DNA of 47,500 nucleotides. Origin: Glandiceps talaboti. Taxonomy: Eukaryota; Hemichordata; Enteropneusta; Spengelidae. The DNA lies in the NCBI RefSeq assembly GCF_964340395.1, contig NC_135570.1, positions 1,295,001 through 1,342,500 on the forward strand, given 5' to 3'. A program made the position numbers and the translations under genes. Under the pieces are notes generated by a model that was given only the letters and a program-made list of their open reading frames with translations, ran no database searches and was not told the origin of the DNA. This document shows, piece after piece, positions 12,055 through 46,397 of this stretch (its first letter is position 1; each line of letters begins with the position of its first letter).

Positions 12055-12234
12055 GTCATGATGGCCGAATGGTTAGAGTGGCCGGCTTTGAATCTGTACA
12101 TTGCTGGTTGTGGAGTCATGATGGTCGAATGGTTAGAGTGGCCGGCTTTGCATCTGTACATTGCTAGTTGTGGAGTCATGATGGTCGAATGGTTAGTGTG
12201 GCCGGCTTTGAATTTTTACATGATTGCCGTTTGT
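12055..12234 (+). repeat. 60-bp tandem repeat of tRNA-like SINE head, 3 copies
   Basis: Units start at 12055, 12115 and 12175, each beginning GTCATGATGG(C/T)CGAATGG and containing GTGGCCGGCTTTG. Because 60 is divisible by three it makes an open frame with a 20-residue repeat; I read this as an A-box unit amplified in tandem, not as protein. Confidence 0.85.
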
Positions 12235-12500
12235 TTCTGAATGGCTAAAGTCCTTGGGCAAGATTTGAACCACGATTGTGCCCCAGTCGACGCAACTGTA
12301 TAATTGGGGACCTAGTAAGATATATGTTGCAATGTGAATGCTTTAATCCAATGTGCTTATAGAGGCTGCAATGGATTGTATTCTCCCCAGGGAGTTGAGG
12401 AAGGATAAAGGGCCGTTGTGTTGCTATAGATCCGTGCCAGGGGTAATAATTGTAAAGTGCTTTGAGCACAGAGTGGGAAAGAGCTATATAAAAAGTTAAG
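12175..12500 (+). mobile_element. tRNA-derived SINE-like element
   Basis: The head has an A-box-like TGGTCGAATGGTTAG (about 12182) and a B-box-like GATTTGAACC (12262-12271). The body follows, ending in GTAAAGTGCTTTGAGCACAG and GAGCTATATAAAAAGTTAAG, a 3' end like that of many marine-invertebrate SINEs (from memory, family not assigned). The head is the last unit of the 60-bp tandem array just upstream. Confidence 0.6.
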
Positions 12501-12671
12501 TCAACTAGACATGAACTAATTACAGATAGACCGAGACGTCTATAATATGTTAACTATCAAAACTGATTTATCATCCAGGTAAATAACATCATAAACGCTA
12601 ATAAAATACAGCTGATCTATCTCACTGGTTAACTGACTAATGCAAACAACAGTTATATATGTATGCAATAC

Positions 12672-13028
<357 letters not shown>

Positions 13029-13389
13029 TGATATTCTGCATGATCTTTAATGGGAATTCTGAATTCTTGTTATGAAATATGACTAGTTAAAGTTGTGTAT
13101 GGTAATTGGTAGGTCATAATTATGTTGATGTAGTCGTCATTTTTTTCTCTGTCCATGGAAATCCACAAGAAATAATTGTAAGATACGAAATCTAACCTTA
13201 TTTAGGTTCGACTATCTGTGTATATCTGACGATTTGTGCTTTGACCCACAACACATTCGATGATTTCAAGCCAAAATAAAAGAAATGAAAAAATTCAACC
13301 TATCCGCCAGCACACCACTCTCCTCCCACGCTCCATTGTTTTGAACTTTGACCTAATAATTATGGCTTTTGATATTGCATTTGTAACGA

Positions 13390-13396
13390 GAGAGAT

Positions 13397-13443
<47 letters not shown>

Positions 13444-13552
13444 TATAGATATATAGATAATAGATAGATAGATAGATAGATAGATAGAAAGATAGATAGA
13501 TAGATAGAGAGAGATTGCATGTCTGACTGACTGACTGCCTGCCTGCCTGCCT

Positions 13553-13586
<34 letters not shown>

Positions 13587-13588
13587 CC

Positions 13589-13655
<67 letters not shown>

Positions 13656-13660
13656 AGTCT
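13390..13660 (+). repeat. Compound (GATA)n / (CTGT)n microsatellite
   Basis: GATA units to about 13515, then CTGA/CCTG/CTGT units from 13521 to 13660. Confidence 0.95.
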
Positions 13661-13740
13661 GCCTATATATCCTGCTCAACATTCATGTGATGTCTACTGA
13701 TATACATGTAATAAGCTAGCTAAATTGCTGAGACTAAATC
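13661..13740 (+). repeat. Shared flank of (CTGT)n array, copy 1
   Basis: CTATATATCCTGCTCAACAT TCATGTGATGTCTACT is homologous to the sequence after the (CTGT)n array at 26050, so array plus flank appear to belong to one dispersed element. Confidence 0.7.
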
Positions 13741-15374
13741 AGCGTAGATGTACTTCTTTTACTGTAACTTTCAATCGATTGAATACAGCAACGGTGTGTG
13801 AAAAAAAAAAGAATTTAGTAACTCGATGTCCGACCAAAATGAGTTAAGTGGCCATGAAATTGACACCACATCACAGTGAAATAATATATGTTACACATGG
13901 TGATGTAACCGTTTGAGTTTTCTCACGTACGAACATCTGACAACGGTAACTGTCGTGTTGAGGTGTATGTATGTGTGTTCAATTTGAACACGAAAACTAC
14001 CAATTATGATGACGTCAAACATAATTACGATTAAATTGACCAAAAAGAGGAAACTATCGTGACGGCAGAGATGACAAAATGAACAGGACGTTCGCTTGGA
14101 CGCTGGTACACTAGCAGATTCAACATCTATACATGTTGGCTAATATGTACTGCTCATTTCCCGTTACCGGAATACCGACGTTATTTCATCCAATGCTTTC
14201 AACATTAATGTGATTTAGGAAATACGATCCCATAATGCAACGGGACACAAACTGCCTCATTAGTTGGTAAAATGCATATTGAAGCCGTTGAAAGGGACGC
14301 GGTATATCCTCGGTTGTGATTTTCTTGTAAAAGTTGGCCCTTCATCAAACATACAATCCGCGAAAAAACACATTGTTTGTTTGTTTTTTTGTTTGTTTGT
14401 TTTTTTGCTTGCTTGTTTGTTTGTTTGTTTGTTTGTTTGTTTGCGTACTTGCTTGCTTGTGGTAACAGGATAAGGCTAGGCAGGAATGAGACACGTTTCA
14501 TATAAAGACATACAGTATAATTAGTGTTAGTGAACAAAACGAATAAGACTAGTATAAATAAGAAACTTTATGAGAAGAGACAGTGTTAAGAAAGACTAGT
14601 CATTGGAATAGTGATATTGGAAAATACACGATATTACATCGATATTTACTCGATGTAACAGAATGTGTCACTCATTCAGATAATCTGGTTATCACGGTGT
14701 CGACTTGTTGCTATTTTAGAATGTCCATACTTGTGTAGATTAAAGTGAATGTTTCGTAGAGTAGTCTGAGCTTGAAAGCAACGTAACGGCCGAAAGTCAG
14801 AGATAAACGAGAGTGATGCTCAGGCCAAAACAGGATGTCTAAAACGACATTGACAATAATCATTCAGAGAGTCTGTGTCAATACCACTAATCGACGCAAA
14901 TTACCATTACTCTTGTAATAAGCAAAGTGTACAGCAAAATGAGGATTTTTTTTTCTGTGAGGGGGTGCAATATTGAAGTTAAGCACTGAGGCATGCATTC
15001 ATTGTAAAGTCAAAAGAATTTTACGACATGTACACTGGAAGTAAAAAATAAAACTAAACAGTTTCTATATCTTTGTTGGAGGAAATCAGTGAGGATTTCA
15101 TTTTCTGACCAAATACAGAATTTTTGTGAAATGTAAATATTTAAATGACTAGAGTTGAATTAATTTATTGTGTTCAATATTGTCTTTTGCAATGATTTTT
15201 GTTGTTAATCGTAAAGAACGGTCTGTAAAGGAGTCTGTGTGCTTAGACGATGCCGTTTTTGTTGTTATACCACATACATTTATATACATAAAGACAGCAA
15301 GGTGTACTCGTTTGATTTCTAATCTTTGTAAAAATGGAAAAGAAACAATTGACATTAAAGCCTAAAAAATAATT
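13741..15374. other. No gene recognised
   Basis: Plain AT-rich sequence apart from the (GTTT)n array. Confidence 0.6.
14366..14460 (+). repeat. (GTTT)n / (GCTT)n microsatellite
   Basis: Interrupted GTTT run with T-runs and GCTT units. Confidence 0.9.
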
Positions 15375-15717
15375 GTTTGGTTCTGGTTTCCCGAGCCCAC
15401 CTAGCTTTTCACTGCCGACCATCAGCTTTTTTTACGTATTCGAGAAACACATAATAAAATCGCAAATATTTTGAAGTCTCACGAGAAATAGTGGATGCGG
15501 AAACTGCCATCAACTTTCAAAGATACTCTAAAACTGTTCTTCCAATCTGTAATGGCTGTACATCTGATAGGAAGAAATAAACAACACAGAGACCATTTGG
15601 AAAACAATGGAAAACCTGAACTAGACACTCATAAATGAAAAAAAAAATATAATAAAATAAAAAAAAAGTTACCTACCCCACCTATTCTAAAATTGAGTGT
15701 AGCAGGAAGCACACCAT
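15375..15717. mobile_element. MITE-like element, TGTTTGGTTC family, copy 1
   Basis: Shares with 24473-24770 a long internal block (GATGCGGAAACTGCCATCAA, CTGTTCTTCCAATCTGTA, GACACTCA) and the end CCTACCCCACCTATTC. The left end (TGTTTGGTTCTGGTTTCCCG) also matches the diverged sequence at about 32976. Ends are approximate. Confidence 0.65.
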
Positions 15718-16509
15718 GTTTTATTGGGCCTAAACAATGAAATTCGTAAAGAGTCACTTACGACAACGTCCTATATCGATGCATGTCATTTGAGTTGTTT
15801 TGAAGAAAATCAAGGAGATATTAAAAAGCCTGAAAGATCTGGCCGTTCCTTCCGCTTTATACATAATGCACTCTCTCACTGTTGGCAGCGGATAGACTCT
15901 ATCACAACCGCGGGAGCGTCGCTAGCAGCTGTTTTGTGTGTACCGATACCTACCGGTGCTTCGTGCCGCATACTTGTATATCTAATATCCTTGTATTGTG
16001 CGCCCTCATCGACTACATTGGACTAACCATTCCTTGATGTGTTTTTGCGACTCACTGTGTTATTGTGACGGACCCGAGATTCAGTGTCACACACCAAACG
16101 AAGAATAATTGATAGAACACATAATAATTAACTCGAATTGCCAAGATCATGTGCATGGTTACTTTCTTTTCTTTTTTTATCAGAAACTGATACATAGATC
16201 ATGAAAACCGATCAATACAGTTCTTGAGATACTGTACAGATGACGATTTTACCATAAATGTGACCACCATTTGGTTCAATTTTAAGAGGCTATAGAGTGA
16301 AATAACCACATGCTAAATTTGATAATTTAAATATTAACACAGTATATGAAAATAAACAAGTAACACATTTTCATTCAAATCTACAGATAGAGGCCGTAAC
16401 GCTCAGAATTAATTTGAATGGCGCCCTCTGTTGTATTTCATCGTAGATGTACATGTCACATTCAAAACTGAGAGATATCGATACACTAGTCACTCTGGGC
16501 TTTTTTCAT

Positions 16510-16612
16510 TCTTTATTCGAATAATTTTTTTTTGAAAACACATACACAACTGTGTTTTTATTCGAATCGTTTTTTGAAAACACATACACAACTGTATTTT
16601 TGTGTATGAAAT
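16510..16612 (+). repeat. Direct duplication, about 49 bp x2
   Basis: TTCGAAT(A/C), a T-run, then GAAAACACATACACAACTGT occurs twice in tandem. Confidence 0.8.
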
Positions 16613-17124
16613 GATAACCTAACTGAGTGATTGCGTAACAGTCGGTGAATGCGTATACCCCTTGGGAGACTAATAGTAGCTGGAAATAAAAAACAAACCA
16701 GTTGGCGACTTTTTCCATTACAAAAACTAAAAGTTAATAACAAAACTCAAATCATGTGAACATGTTATGAGACTAAATAAATGTACCAAGGGATGGGATG
16801 TCAGTCTACGATTACGTCTCATTTTATTGTTTGTCTGATTCATTTCGAGAAAATATAAACCAAGATATCAAAGCATGTTTCGCCATCTAATATGAATACG
16901 ACTACAAAGTAGTAATTGCAATGAAAAGCGCCCTCACACGTTTAAAACACAGATAGATGTGAAAGCAATGACCGTAATAAATAAAGTATTTTGTGTCAAA
17001 CATCAGGATTTCCATGTATGAAATAACCGTGGACTTTGGTAATCGAACCCATATTTTAACTTTCCAAGTTCAGATGCTGTCAGGTAAATTCAAGTCATGC
17101 TTAGGCAAGCCTGAAGGTTAATAT

Positions 17125-17250
17125 CGCCCATGTAATTAGAAGCAGGTGGATGGATACTGGCAATAGTTAAAATAAAATCCATCTCATTAAGGCATGTAAT
17201 TAGAAGCAGGTGGATGGATACTAGCAATGGTTAAAAAAATCTATCTCATT
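17125..17250 (+). repeat. Direct duplication, about 61 bp x2
   Basis: CATGTAATTAGAAGCAGGTG GATGGATACT(G/A)GCAAT occurs at about 17130 and 17192, followed in both by a run of A and TC(C/T)ATCTCATTAA. Confidence 0.85.
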
Positions 17251-17401
17251 AAAAGGCAACCCTTAGGAATCTTGAATATTGCATTTTTTCTAAACTGAAA
17301 TACTCGAGTCACTCTTAAAATAGTCTTTTTCTTACATACTCACATCCACTTTTGTTATGTTGAAAGTAAACTGTCTTGCACCCTATGTTTATCTTTTTCA
17401 G

Positions 17402-18399
17402 ATTTGCATCTTTGACTGTTTTACAATTGATATTATCTATTTATCTCACAATCTTCAAATTGTCAGGCAAAGGAAACATTATAAAGTAAATGAATCGTCG
17501 GAGAGCAAATATGCTTGAAAGCGAATATACTTTTTAGGGTGAGATTTAATTAATTATTGCTGTGTTTTTATCTGTTTCAAAATAGGTATTACGCAAACCC
17601 AAGAAAAGCTGCTAGGTGTGTTAATCCAACAACTTCAACTACACAATCTTTTATTTCCAGTAAACAAAGGAAAACTGAAACTCCTAATGTATCAGAAATT
17701 TCAATGGCATATGAATTCAGGTAATGCATCTCAAACATTAGTATCTGTATGATTTTTGCTGCCCTAGAGTCTTTGTTATGACAAGAAAATACTGAAATTT
17801 CTATTTTATTCAACTTTTTCCCACTATTCACAGTAATACAGACCAATATGATGGGAGTACTACATTGACTACTTTGTCAGGAGTTGAGGAAATCCAAACT
17901 GGTGATGGTGGTGATGGTGATGGTGATGGTGGTGGTGATGGTGATGGTGATGATGATGATCAAGATGATGATGATGATGATGATCAAAAGAGCCAGTATG
18001 TAACATTCCAAAATTTGTTTTCTCATACATTTACTTTTTGAAAATTTACACTCAGTCATAAAAACAATTCCTTCCAACCTATAGATCAGATGGTTGTGAT
18101 GATGACATTGTAAATAATACAAAGATGTACATACAGTTAATTATATTCATGTATATTTACAATGTCACATGTAACCATATCTACATAGACTTTTTAATAC
18201 ACTTTATCAGTCAGGAAATATGGTGTCCACCTATTTCATGTCTTGTTTTCCACTACCATTAATTAATAAAACAAATATTACATTAGTGGTGTAATATCAT
18301 TCATTTATTTTGATATAATTTTCTCTTTGTAAAACAGAAAACGTTAGAAGGGGAAGGGTATCATGAAGACCATGTCTGAATCATTTATAAATCCATTTG
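17402..18399 (+). pseudogene. Phase-consistent exon series, acidic C-terminal protein, one in-frame TGA
   Basis: Five exon-like blocks with GT-AG borders: 17402-17538 (acceptor TCTTTTTCAG, donor AGG|GTGAGA), 17586-17720 (acceptor CAAAATAG, donor CAG|GTAATG), 17834-17995 (acceptor TATTCACAG, donor CCA|GTATGT), 18085-18109 (acceptor CCTATAG, donor ATT|GTAAAT) and 18338-18399 (acceptor AAAACAG, donor TTTG|GTAAGT). Phases 2, 2, 2, 0 agree at every junction. The read begins ICIFDCFTIDIIYLSHNLQI, has KYA-stop-KRIYFLG late in block 1, then YYANPRKAARCVNP, a Ser/Thr stretch, a Gly/Asp run, a poly-Asp run, and ends EGYHEDHV with TGA at 18377-18379. An alternative last acceptor at 18347 gives KGKGIMKTMSESFINPF. 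No domain is recognised and no upstream exons were found. It could be the 3' end of a live gene with different splicing of block 1, a recent pseudogene, or chance around a GAT microsatellite. Confidence 0.35.
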
Positions 18400-20021
18400 G
18401 TAAGTCACAACTATTTTTGCTGTAGTGCTACATATATTACAATCTTTAAAAAAGGAAACACAATTCAGTTAATCTTTTTTCTTAACGGTTTTATTCATAC
18501 AAAGCCGAATGATATTCTCACCTTTTTGTAGTAATGTGTACATTGCTTGGTGATCTCTTGATAAGATACTATATGTACATTTAAAGTCTTTCCTGGGTTC
18601 ATAATATTCAGTAAGAGGAGAGTTTCTTTGATTGTACAATATATTATGCATCATGAATATACTCTCAAAGTTAAAATTTCAACATTACAACATTTCCAAG
18701 ACTTACAGATCTATAAAACATTTAGCATATTTCATCATGTTGATGTCAAAAAAAGTATTTTCGTGAATCAGCTTGATGTGTCCTATATAATTCATAACTG
18801 CTTTCATACATAATTTTAGAAGTAATAAGATTCAGGCTAAGAATGATGCCGTCAACATGTATTGTAATGCTTCTCCTCGGCAAATAATAAAAAAAATCAG
18901 ATAAATAAATTGAAACACGCGACCGACATTACAAGTGTTTATGTATATCTAGCTAGTCTAGCCTTTTTGATTTATTTTGCCATAATATGCGGAGATAATA
19001 TTTTAGCATTTATACCCACAGACACTGACAATTAGTGAGAAAGTGTGAGTAATATCGGTAAATGTTGGTTAATAAGACATGAAGACTGTAGTTTTTGTTT
19101 ACTGATGTCTATTACACCCACTACCAATGTATTTTTTCACAATGCTGTTGAGTTTTATTCACCTAGTGACTACGCTCGTCATAGTCTTAGTGCTAACATG
19201 TACTCCTTATGACGTCATAAAATCCCGTGGTCTAGGTGGGACCGGAAATACCCGAAAACTCTCGAAGTAAATCCGAAGGGAACTGACTGAAAAAAAGGTC
19301 ATATTAAGGTGTTTGCAGACGCTTTTTAAACGTTTTAAAACCAGAATGCATTTCACAAACATGTCTAGCAAATTAGCGATAGTGAATGTGAGCATTTTGA
19401 ATCACCTTTAAGTCAAAAACCGCTAGACCAATTGCCTTGGTATTCGGTGGTGATATTCCTTTTGGTGTCAAGTTGGGAAATATTCATCACAGCAAAATGA
19501 TCACAGCACAATGTGTGGTTGTTTTTGGACAAATAGCTTGGAGTTTCATGTAGGAAAGGAAGTTTATTGTTTTATTAATGTTGAAACTTTTATGGGGCAA
19601 TTTGCACCTATATATTATCCATTCGAGTTTATATAACATTTATTTACATAGATTTTCAATTCCTGCTTGCTTGCTTGAATCTGCTGCATTTAAACTCATG
19701 TCTGAATACGACATGGTGACATCTATGATATCAACTAAAAGATATTTACCTTACAATAAATTACTTCAGCATATATATATTTAATGAACATTCCGTCTGT
19801 TTCTCGAGGTTATAAATATTAGTAACATCTATAAAAGGGTAAGACGAAATCGTAGGAAGTTTATAAGCCAGGGGGAAAAATGTAGTTCTGTGTTCACTTG
19901 ATTGAATCCCTCCGTTTGTTGACTGAAATACTAAATCATTTAATATGTTGTTAAAAAATATATGAGTCATTTTCTAAGAATTAGTCAGTTTGAAGAGTTC
20001 GAAACTATAATGTTTATCTAC
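18400..20021. other. No secure gene; possible 3' region of the 17.4-kb exon series
   Basis: A further acceptor-like TTCTCACCTTTTTGTAG occurs at about 18531 and AATAAA-type signals near 18884. The 61-codon frames on the two strands around 18469-18813 are not recognisable. Confidence 0.35.
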
Positions 20022-20070
20022 ACTTCATTACTTGGGATGCAATGAGAAGGGATACATGGTGTTTTATAAG
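20022..20070 (+). repeat. Dispersed direct repeat, copy 1
   Basis: CACTTCATTACTTGGGATGC followed by AATG(A/T)GAAGGGATACATGG; the second copy is at about 20728-20772, same orientation, 0.7 kb away. Confidence 0.75.
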
Positions 20071-20330
20071 GCAAAACACATGATAAAATAGTCCAAGGAA
20101 GTAGGAAGTCACAAGTCAAGACACAAGAGGTTCATGCTTTTGTGATCTTAAGACGAGTGGTTCAGTTTGTCAAGATCTCTTAGTTCATGTAAAATTTTAA
20201 TTGTATAATGAGATGGTCAGACTAATTTACTCCGTATGGGATGTTTTCTGACGTGGTTAGATTATATACAATTTTAATGTATGTTATTCATAATGTTGGT
20301 ATGATATAAGATTGTGTCTAATAAGAAAGT

Positions 20331-20352
20331 GTGTGTGTGTGTGTGTGTGTAT
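20331..20352 (+). repeat. (GT)n microsatellite
   Basis: Short GT dinucleotide run. Confidence 0.9.
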
Positions 20353-20725
20353 GTGATGTACTTTTATATAGACATGGTTATATCATAATGTATCATTAAA
20401 TTAGTTGTTAAAATGCCTTTTTCTGAAGGAATAGAAATCTCTTATATTCCAGGGGTTTTATTTATACAGCGCCACCAACGACAGTAATTAAGCGTCTACA
20501 ACCACAACGCGACTCATACTGGCTATACTATCTAATTATCATAATTATAAAACCAATACTCCTCCCCCAAAAAAAACAAACAAACAAACAAACCCAACAC
20601 ACCATTGATTTATAAAGAAAGGTATAAAAAGAAACAAGTCATTTTGAGGTAAAACAGTTCTGTTTGTGTTCCTGGTGTCATCTTTGAAATAAAGCAACTA
20701 TGACTCCTCTACAGGAGCCGTATAT

Positions 20726-20775
20726 CCACACTTCATTACTTGGGATGCAATGTGAAGGGATACATGGGGCTTCAT
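20726..20775 (+). repeat. Dispersed direct repeat, copy 2
   Basis: Near-identical to 20022-20070 over about 45 bp (one substitution in the core), then diverges. Origin unknown. Confidence 0.75.
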
Positions 20776-21726
20776 CAGCATCATGAAATTGACTTGAAAC
20801 AAATCAAACGAGGACAAAGATATTAAAATGTGATTTTTAAGAAAATTTACAAAGGAAGGAATGTCAGTGAAGGAATAGTGGACAAGGTCCTGGTGTCTGT
20901 TGTCTGCACTGAAGATTCACTTAAACCTCCTATACGAACGCCCTCGGCTCTTCATTTTAGATAAGGCGATTGATACACATACAAAGATATTAATCTATAC
21001 TATAGGGTTTAAAGCATCTTAAATACATTCACAATATGATGAGTGGTGCTTACATGTAAAAGGAAAATAGTACGATTGTTACGATTTGTTGATGCTCAGA
21101 TCTAACTTATGTGCAGTCGTCTATATCAATATGGAGAGATGATTAACTTTGAGATAGGTATCTATAACTAAACTGAATAAGAAAATAAATACTTTGAATA
21201 CATCCTTCATTCATTCATTTATCATAATCTCAAACCCGCACTGGCTGTAACTTCAGTATTATTTTGTCTCGATCAGACAATATTATTGAAAATGGTTAAA
21301 ATATCATTATTTAGACACTGTACATTTTACTTAGAGGTCGGTTGTATCCACAAGTACTACTGTAACGGTAACAGTTGGAATCATGATTGACTTTGGGTGC
21401 TGATTTTTTTTATGTTGACCACAAAATCAGTAATTTTTTGGATTGAATATATTTCACCTAAACATGTGTACTTCTACGCAAATATGTTTATCCACATGTG
21501 ATCCAATACATCTCGTGATGAATATTATTACGAGTAAGAGATTTTATCTAACAAAACAGTCTTAAAAACCGTTCTGGTCGCAGCTTTGAAGTTTCAGTCA
21601 TTGTGAACAATACAGGTTGAAAATCAGAAAATAATGGAAACGAGATAATTGTACAATGATATCAACTAAATGTGGCTGAACAGTAATAAAACACCGGTTG
21701 AATTACCGTATATCGACAAAGAAACC

Positions 21727-21866
21727 TGAACGAATGCGCGAACGAACGAACGAACGAATGAATGAATGAATGCATGCATGAATGGATGAATGAATGAACG
21801 AATGAACGAACGAACGAATGAATGAATGAATAAATGAATGAATGAATGAATGAATGAATGAAAAGA
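21727..21866 (+). repeat. (GAAT/GAAC)n microsatellite
   Basis: Tetranucleotide array mixing GAAC and GAAT units with a few GCAT and GGAT variants. Confidence 0.93.
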
Positions 21867-22841
21867 TTGGCACACATTTCACAATATCAAATATTCACTT
21901 CAACACATCAATCATGATTTTCACTTGATATTTTAATTATCATTATAAACATCAAATTAACACAAAGTACATATTTATATTTGACATAAATATTACAATA
22001 TGACGAATATAGCGATGTAAATAATCAACTTTAATAATAAAATTACAGTGTATACTCTATACTTCCTAGTTTAATATGTAATATCCATAATACTAGTTTA
22101 GCAGAATAAAGAAGCGTACATAACAGAAGAATTCAAATATTTATTATACTTTACACAAACAGGCCTGCATGCTGAGTCAAATATGAAATTTCTGATTTCT
22201 AGTAGTAAACATGAAGGTCAAGAGATGCAATTCATAAGGGAGTGAAATAAACCCAGATGAACTAATAAATGTGTGACATTTTTCCTTCGATGAAGATTGA
22301 ATACAATACAAATTTTTTGGTAATTAACAATAATATGTATATATATATGTCAAAACGGTATTCAGGTAAAATATTCGAGTTATATGGATAATCTACTATA
22401 CATATTAAGATGGCAGTTCTTTATTTATAACCGTGTCTAAAATTACAAATTTGTTCTTTTATTTTCCCCACATTATGCATTTGCATACATTATACAGAAA
22501 CAGATATCCAGCAATTAATGTAATATATCATTTGAGTACTTTGTATAACAGTTAAATTTCAATAGATTGGAAACACAGAGAACTGACACAATAAAAATAA
22601 TATATATATATAATCATTATAAATATTATGTACCAGAGAGTACTTGCAATGGTGCGCGCACATACTAGTGGTATTTTCACTGCAAAGCAATGCCGAAAAC
22701 ATTATTGCATACCTGCAAATGATATGACAATGAGGACGCGGTCGTTCGCTACTCACGAAATCGCATGATCACTGTATGGTTTTTAATGGAAATTTGTTGT
22801 TTCAGATAAACATATATAATAATAACAGAACCTCATGCCGC

Positions 22842-22988
22842 GTGAGTTCCAGTGTGGGTACTCAGGTGTATTTGCACTCGTGCTTGCAGTGTTTTCTGCT
22901 GCACTTTCACGAGCTAGAGAAAGTACGGACGCAGAGAACACTGCAAGCACTCATGCTAATACACCGATTACGTCACACCTGCCCTCAC
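22842..22988. repeat. Foldback/palindromic element
   Basis: Strongest arm match: GTGCTTGCAGTGTT with TCTGC on both sides (22876-22900 against 22930-22955, inverted), extending outward through GGTGTATT to GTGAG/CTCAC ends. Explains the open frames over 22776-23160, which I do not call genes. Confidence 0.75.
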
Positions 22989-23099
22989 TTGCCATGGGGT
23001 TATGTCATATTGTTGTCTTTACAAATTTTATTGATACACATAAACCAATTATATCTTTCCCATCTATGCAAAGAACGGAACAAACATTTCATAGCGATA

Positions 23100-23159
23100 T
23101 TCAATATATATATATTAATGTTAATGAAGGCGTCCCTCTGGAGACAACAGTGCTCAAAG

Positions 23160-23250
<91 letters not shown>
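23100..23250. repeat. (AT)n microsatellite
   Basis: Main run 23162-23250; a smaller AT run lies at 23102-23115. Immediately 3' of a foldback element. Confidence 0.93.
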
Positions 23251-23254
<4 letters not shown>

Positions 23255-23573
23255 CATACTGATAATACTTAATATCAGAAATTAGGAGATCTTAAGTCAA
23301 ACGTATCAACTTCAAATTACTATAAATCATATATATGTTTGCAAAACATAGATATGTTCCGTTTTTTTTGGCACTTACCACTATATCACTAAAATAAGTA
23401 ATTGATTACTATAAATATTATAATATGAGTCTTACAACATACAATAGATATATACTGTAGAAATCGAATAAAATGGACCCTATCCCTCAAACGGAAAAAA
23501 GAGAAAAGGTACACATCAATATGTAATTAGCAAGTAAATATACTATTAGATCAAACGTGTCAAAGGCAGCTTG

Positions 23574-23660
23574 AGGTAGGTAGGTAGGAAGGTGAGAGGG
23601 TGGGTAGGTGGGTTGGTAGTTATATGTGATGTAGGCAGGTAGGTAGAATCAATGGTAGGT
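23574..23660 (+). repeat. Degenerate (GGTA)n array
   Basis: GGTAGGTAGGTAGGAAGGTG and later GGCAGGTAGGTAG. About 0.1 kb downstream of the receptor stop codon (minus strand), so probably in its 3' UTR. Confidence 0.8.
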
Positions 23661-23766
23661 AGCAAGGTAGCCATTGCCGGACCTGGCTTCAATCGGTGTA
23701 CATTTGTTAGTTTTAGATAGCCGTTGATGGTATTTAAAATACATTGTGACTTGTTCAGAGCCGTAT

Positions 23767-45843
<22,077 letters not shown>

Positions 45844-46397
45844 TCGAGCTAGAATCGAGGTCTTGGTTATATCATAACATAGAAGATACAACGGAGAAAT
45901 GATCGGCAACACAACAGTCCTTATTCTCTGCACACCTAGATGCGAAATAGCAAACGTTTCGAAATTTCCCTTTAAATGCAACTCTCAATACTCCCTAACT
46001 TCGCATTTAGTTAGCTCGGGTTCTTAGAATGCGAGTTAGAGGGCCCTGGTAAGCATGCTATAAATATATCGGCATTCTCGGTATCTTGATTATATAAGCA
46101 TATGAAATACAGGAGAGAAACTATCAAAATATATATGATACAAAAAGAAATGTATAGAGGCGTGTTAGTACTTATCACCATGGATACAACATTTCGGACT
46201 AGTTGATGCTTACTTGGGCTACAGTCCAAATTAGATGTAGGTAGACGTGTCTTGGTTTGCACTACTTTAGACTGAATAAAATGCCACGATGGGACATTCT
46301 TTATGTGAGTGAAATTCGGTATACCAGCTGAAGAAAAAAAAAATCGCCTCAACAAGAAAGTGAAGTAGGCCATGCGATGAACCCTCTCTGTAATGAA
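45844..46397 (-). promoter_or_regulatory. Receptor 5' UTR / proximal upstream region
   Basis: Upstream of the receptor ATG. A TATA-like GCTTATATAATCAAG (minus strand, about 46104-46090) lies some 250 bp before the ATG; no stronger core promoter element is seen and a spliced 5' UTR cannot be excluded. Confidence 0.25.

Noticed and set aside
12001-12240. Protein with a 20-residue repeat (EWLEWPALNLYIAGC type)
   Set aside because: Better explained as a tandem tRNA-like SINE head whose 60-bp period keeps frame.
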